Assembly (NCBI GenBank): GCA_050248915.1
Contig: JBFWRL010000210.1
Coordinates: 1-7,773, forward strand
DNA from: GCA-2770975 sp050248915
Lineage (GTDB): Bacteria > Cyanobacteriota > Sericytochromatia > UBA7694
DNA length: 7,773 nucleotides
Reading direction: 5' to 3'
The translations under genes and the position numbers were made by a program. Below, piece after piece: positions 6,543-7,773 of this stretch (position 1 is its first letter; each line of letters opens with the position of its first letter). The notes below the pieces were generated by a model, which was given only the letters and a program-made list of their open reading frames with translations, was not told where the DNA came from and searched no databases.

Positions 6543-6571
6543 TTGACGCCAGCCTTGCTGGGTTGTATCGT
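6543..6571 (+). promoter_or_regulatory. Sigma-70-type promoter of acs
   Basis: TTGACG (6543-6548) matches the -35 consensus in five of six bases, and TATCGT (6566-6571) matches the -10 box in four of six, with an exact 17-base spacer. Transcription would begin near 6578, about 22 bases before the acs ATG. A perfect 13-bp dyad, CCAGC-CTT-GCTGG (6549-6561), lies wholly within the spacer and could be an operator. Confidence 0.55.
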
Positions 6572-6589
6572 AGGGGTAAATTCAGTACC

Positions 6590-6594
6590 GGAGG
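6590..6594 (+). promoter_or_regulatory. Ribosome binding site of acs
   Basis: GGAGG ends 5 bases before the ATG at 6600-6602. This fixes the start as MSEQNL and excludes the later in-frame ATG at 6690. Confidence 0.75.
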
Positions 6595-6599
6595 CAGTC

Positions 6600-7773
6600 A
6601 TGAGTGAACAAAACCTGACTTCTGTTTTAAAAGAGGAGCGGGTCTTTGCGCCGCCGCAGGCCTTTGCTGAGCGGGCGGGAATCAGCTCAATGGAGCAGTA
6701 TCACGCCCTCTGTGACGAGGCCAAACAAGATCCCGAGGCCTTTTGGGCCCGGCAGGCAGGCGAGTTGTTGGACTGGATTCAGCCCTGGGACAAAGTGCTC
6801 GACTGGCAAGCGCCATTTGCCAAATGGTTTGAAGGCGGCAAGCTCAATCTCTCGGCCAATTGTCTCGACCGCCATCTCGCCAGTTGGCGGCGCAACAAAG
6901 CCGCCCTGATCTGGGAAGGCGAGCCCGGCGACAGTCGCACCTTGACCTACCAGCAATTGCATTACGAGGTCTGCCGCTTTACCAATGTGCTGAAAAAGCT
7001 GGGGGTGGTCAAAGGCGACCGCGTGGCCATTTACATGCCCATGATTCCCGAATTGGCGATTGCCATGTTGGCCTGTGCGCGCATGGGGGCTGTGCACAAT
7101 ATTGTCTTTGGCGGCTTCAGCGCAGAGTCGTTGCGCGATCGGATTGAAGATGCCCAAGCCAAATTGGTGGTGACTGCCGATGGCGGTTGGCGGCGGGGCC
7201 AGGTGGTGCCCCTCAAAGATTGGGTGGATCAGGCCATCGACGGTCTGGCCTGTGTACAGCAGGTGGTGATGGTCAAACGCACCGGCCATAACGTGGCTTT
7301 TCATCCGGGCCGCGACCATTGGTGGCACGATATTATCGACTGCGTGGACGCCAACGCAGCCCCTGAGCCGCTCGACAGTGAACACCCGCTGTTTATTCTC
7401 TACACCAGTGGCACCACGGGCAAACCCAAAGGGGTGGTGCATTCCACTGCCGGTTATCTGCTTGGGGCCACCTATTCTAGCAAACTCGTCTTTGACCTGA
7501 AAGACACAGATACCTATTGGTGTACCGCAGATATTGGCTGGATCACGGGCCACAGCTATGTGGTCTATGGCCTGCTCTCGAATGGGGCCACGACCCTGAT
7601 GTACGAAGGCGCACCCAATTACCCCGAAGCCGACCGCTTTTGGCAGATCATCGACAAACACCAGGTCTCAATTTTTTACACGGCCCCAACCGCCATTCGG
7701 GCCTTTATTAAATGGGGCGAGAAATGGCCGTTGCGCCATGATTTGTCTTCGCTGCGCCTGCTCGGTACCGTGG
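6600..7773 (+). CDS. acs: Acetyl-CoA synthetase, 3' end outside window
   Basis: AMP-forming acetate-CoA ligase: acetate plus ATP gives acetyl-AMP, which then reacts with CoA to give acetyl-CoA, in the cytosol. The frame runs from ATG 6600 to the right edge, giving 391 of the usual 650 or so residues. DPEAFWARQAGELLDW (44-59) is the N-terminal ACAS-type region. RMGAVHNIVFGGFSAESLRDRI (161-182 overall) is typical of acetyl-CoA synthetases. YTSGTTGKPKG (268-278) is the ATP phosphate-binding loop of the adenylate-forming superfamily. CTADIGWITGHSY (308-320) includes the acetate-pocket stretch, where the Val-Thr of the enterobacterial enzyme reads Ile-Thr, a conservative change. EGAPNYP and FYTAPTAIRA follow. 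The window ends in LLGTV, just before the expected GEP motif and before the small C-terminal domain with the regulatory acetylated lysine, which cannot be checked here. It has its own promoter and ribosome binding site. The identification is very secure. Confidence 0.96.
   Translation, partial: MSEQNLTSVLKEERVFAPPQAFAERAGISSMEQYHALCDEAKQDPEAFWARQAGELLDWIQPWDKVLDWQAPFAKWFEGGKLNLSANCLDRHLASWRRNKAALIWEGEPGDSRTLTYQQLHYEVCRFTNVLKKLGVVKGDRVAIYMPMIPELAIAMLACARMGAVHNIVFGGFSAESLRDRIEDAQAKLVVTADGGWRRGQVVPLKDWVDQAIDGLACVQQVVMVKRTGHNVAFHPGRDHWWHDIIDCVDANAAPEPLDSEHPLFILYTSGTTGKPKGVVHSTAGYLLGATYSSKLVFDLKDTDTYWCTADIGWITGHSYVVYGLLSNGATTLMYEGAPNYPEADRFWQIIDKHQVSIFYTAPTAIRAFIKWGEKWPLRHDLSSLRLLGTV

Noticed and set aside
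6687..7661. 324-codon minus-strand open frame antisense to acs
   Set aside because: acs is unmistakable on the plus strand. Long antisense frames are common opposite strongly biased genes, and this one has no recognisable motif.
1..7773. CRISPR array, tRNA or rRNA gene, insertion sequence or integration site
   Set aside because: I saw no regularly spaced repeats, cloverleaf sequence, transposase or integrase motifs, or flanking direct repeats on either strand.

Overview
The window looks like ordinary chromosomal DNA from a diderm (Gram-negative-type) bacterium of moderate, roughly mid-50s %GC by eye. The evidence is exported proteins with Sec-type signal peptides, a Slt-type lytic transglycosylase, a probable YkuD-type peptidoglycan enzyme and strong GGAGG ribosome binding sites, one of them serving a TTG start. 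I cannot assign a phylum. I see no insertion sequence, integrase, phage structural gene, tRNA, rRNA or CRISPR array.

Layout, left to right. (1) 1-1121, plus: the 3' part of an exported aldo/keto reductase cut by the left edge. (2) 1181-2005, minus: a lytic transglycosylase with an SLT domain, convergent with the reductase across a 59-bp gap holding a hairpin. (3) 2145-4484, minus: a large Hanks-type Ser/Thr protein kinase with about 420 uncharacterised residues before the catalytic domain, closed by a clear intrinsic terminator. (4) 4570-5115, minus: a Cys-type glutathione peroxidase of the BtuE-like class. (5) A 180-bp divergent intergenic region. (6) 5296-6504, plus: an exported protein that I read as a beta-helix-like segment joined to a diverged L,D-transpeptidase (YkuD-like) domain. 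(7) 6600-7773, plus: the first 391 codons of acetyl-CoA synthetase (acs), cut by the right edge.

The three minus-strand genes (peroxidase, kinase, transglycosylase) lie head to tail, but the gaps (85 and 139 bp) and the terminator after the kinase suggest at least partly separate transcription. Two genes, the transglycosylase and the YkuD-like protein, probably act on peptidoglycan. The acs and peroxidase genes are housekeeping functions (acetate activation, peroxide detoxification). I see no clear new multi-gene system. The least explained items are the N-terminal half of the kinase and the two-part exported protein at 5296-6504.
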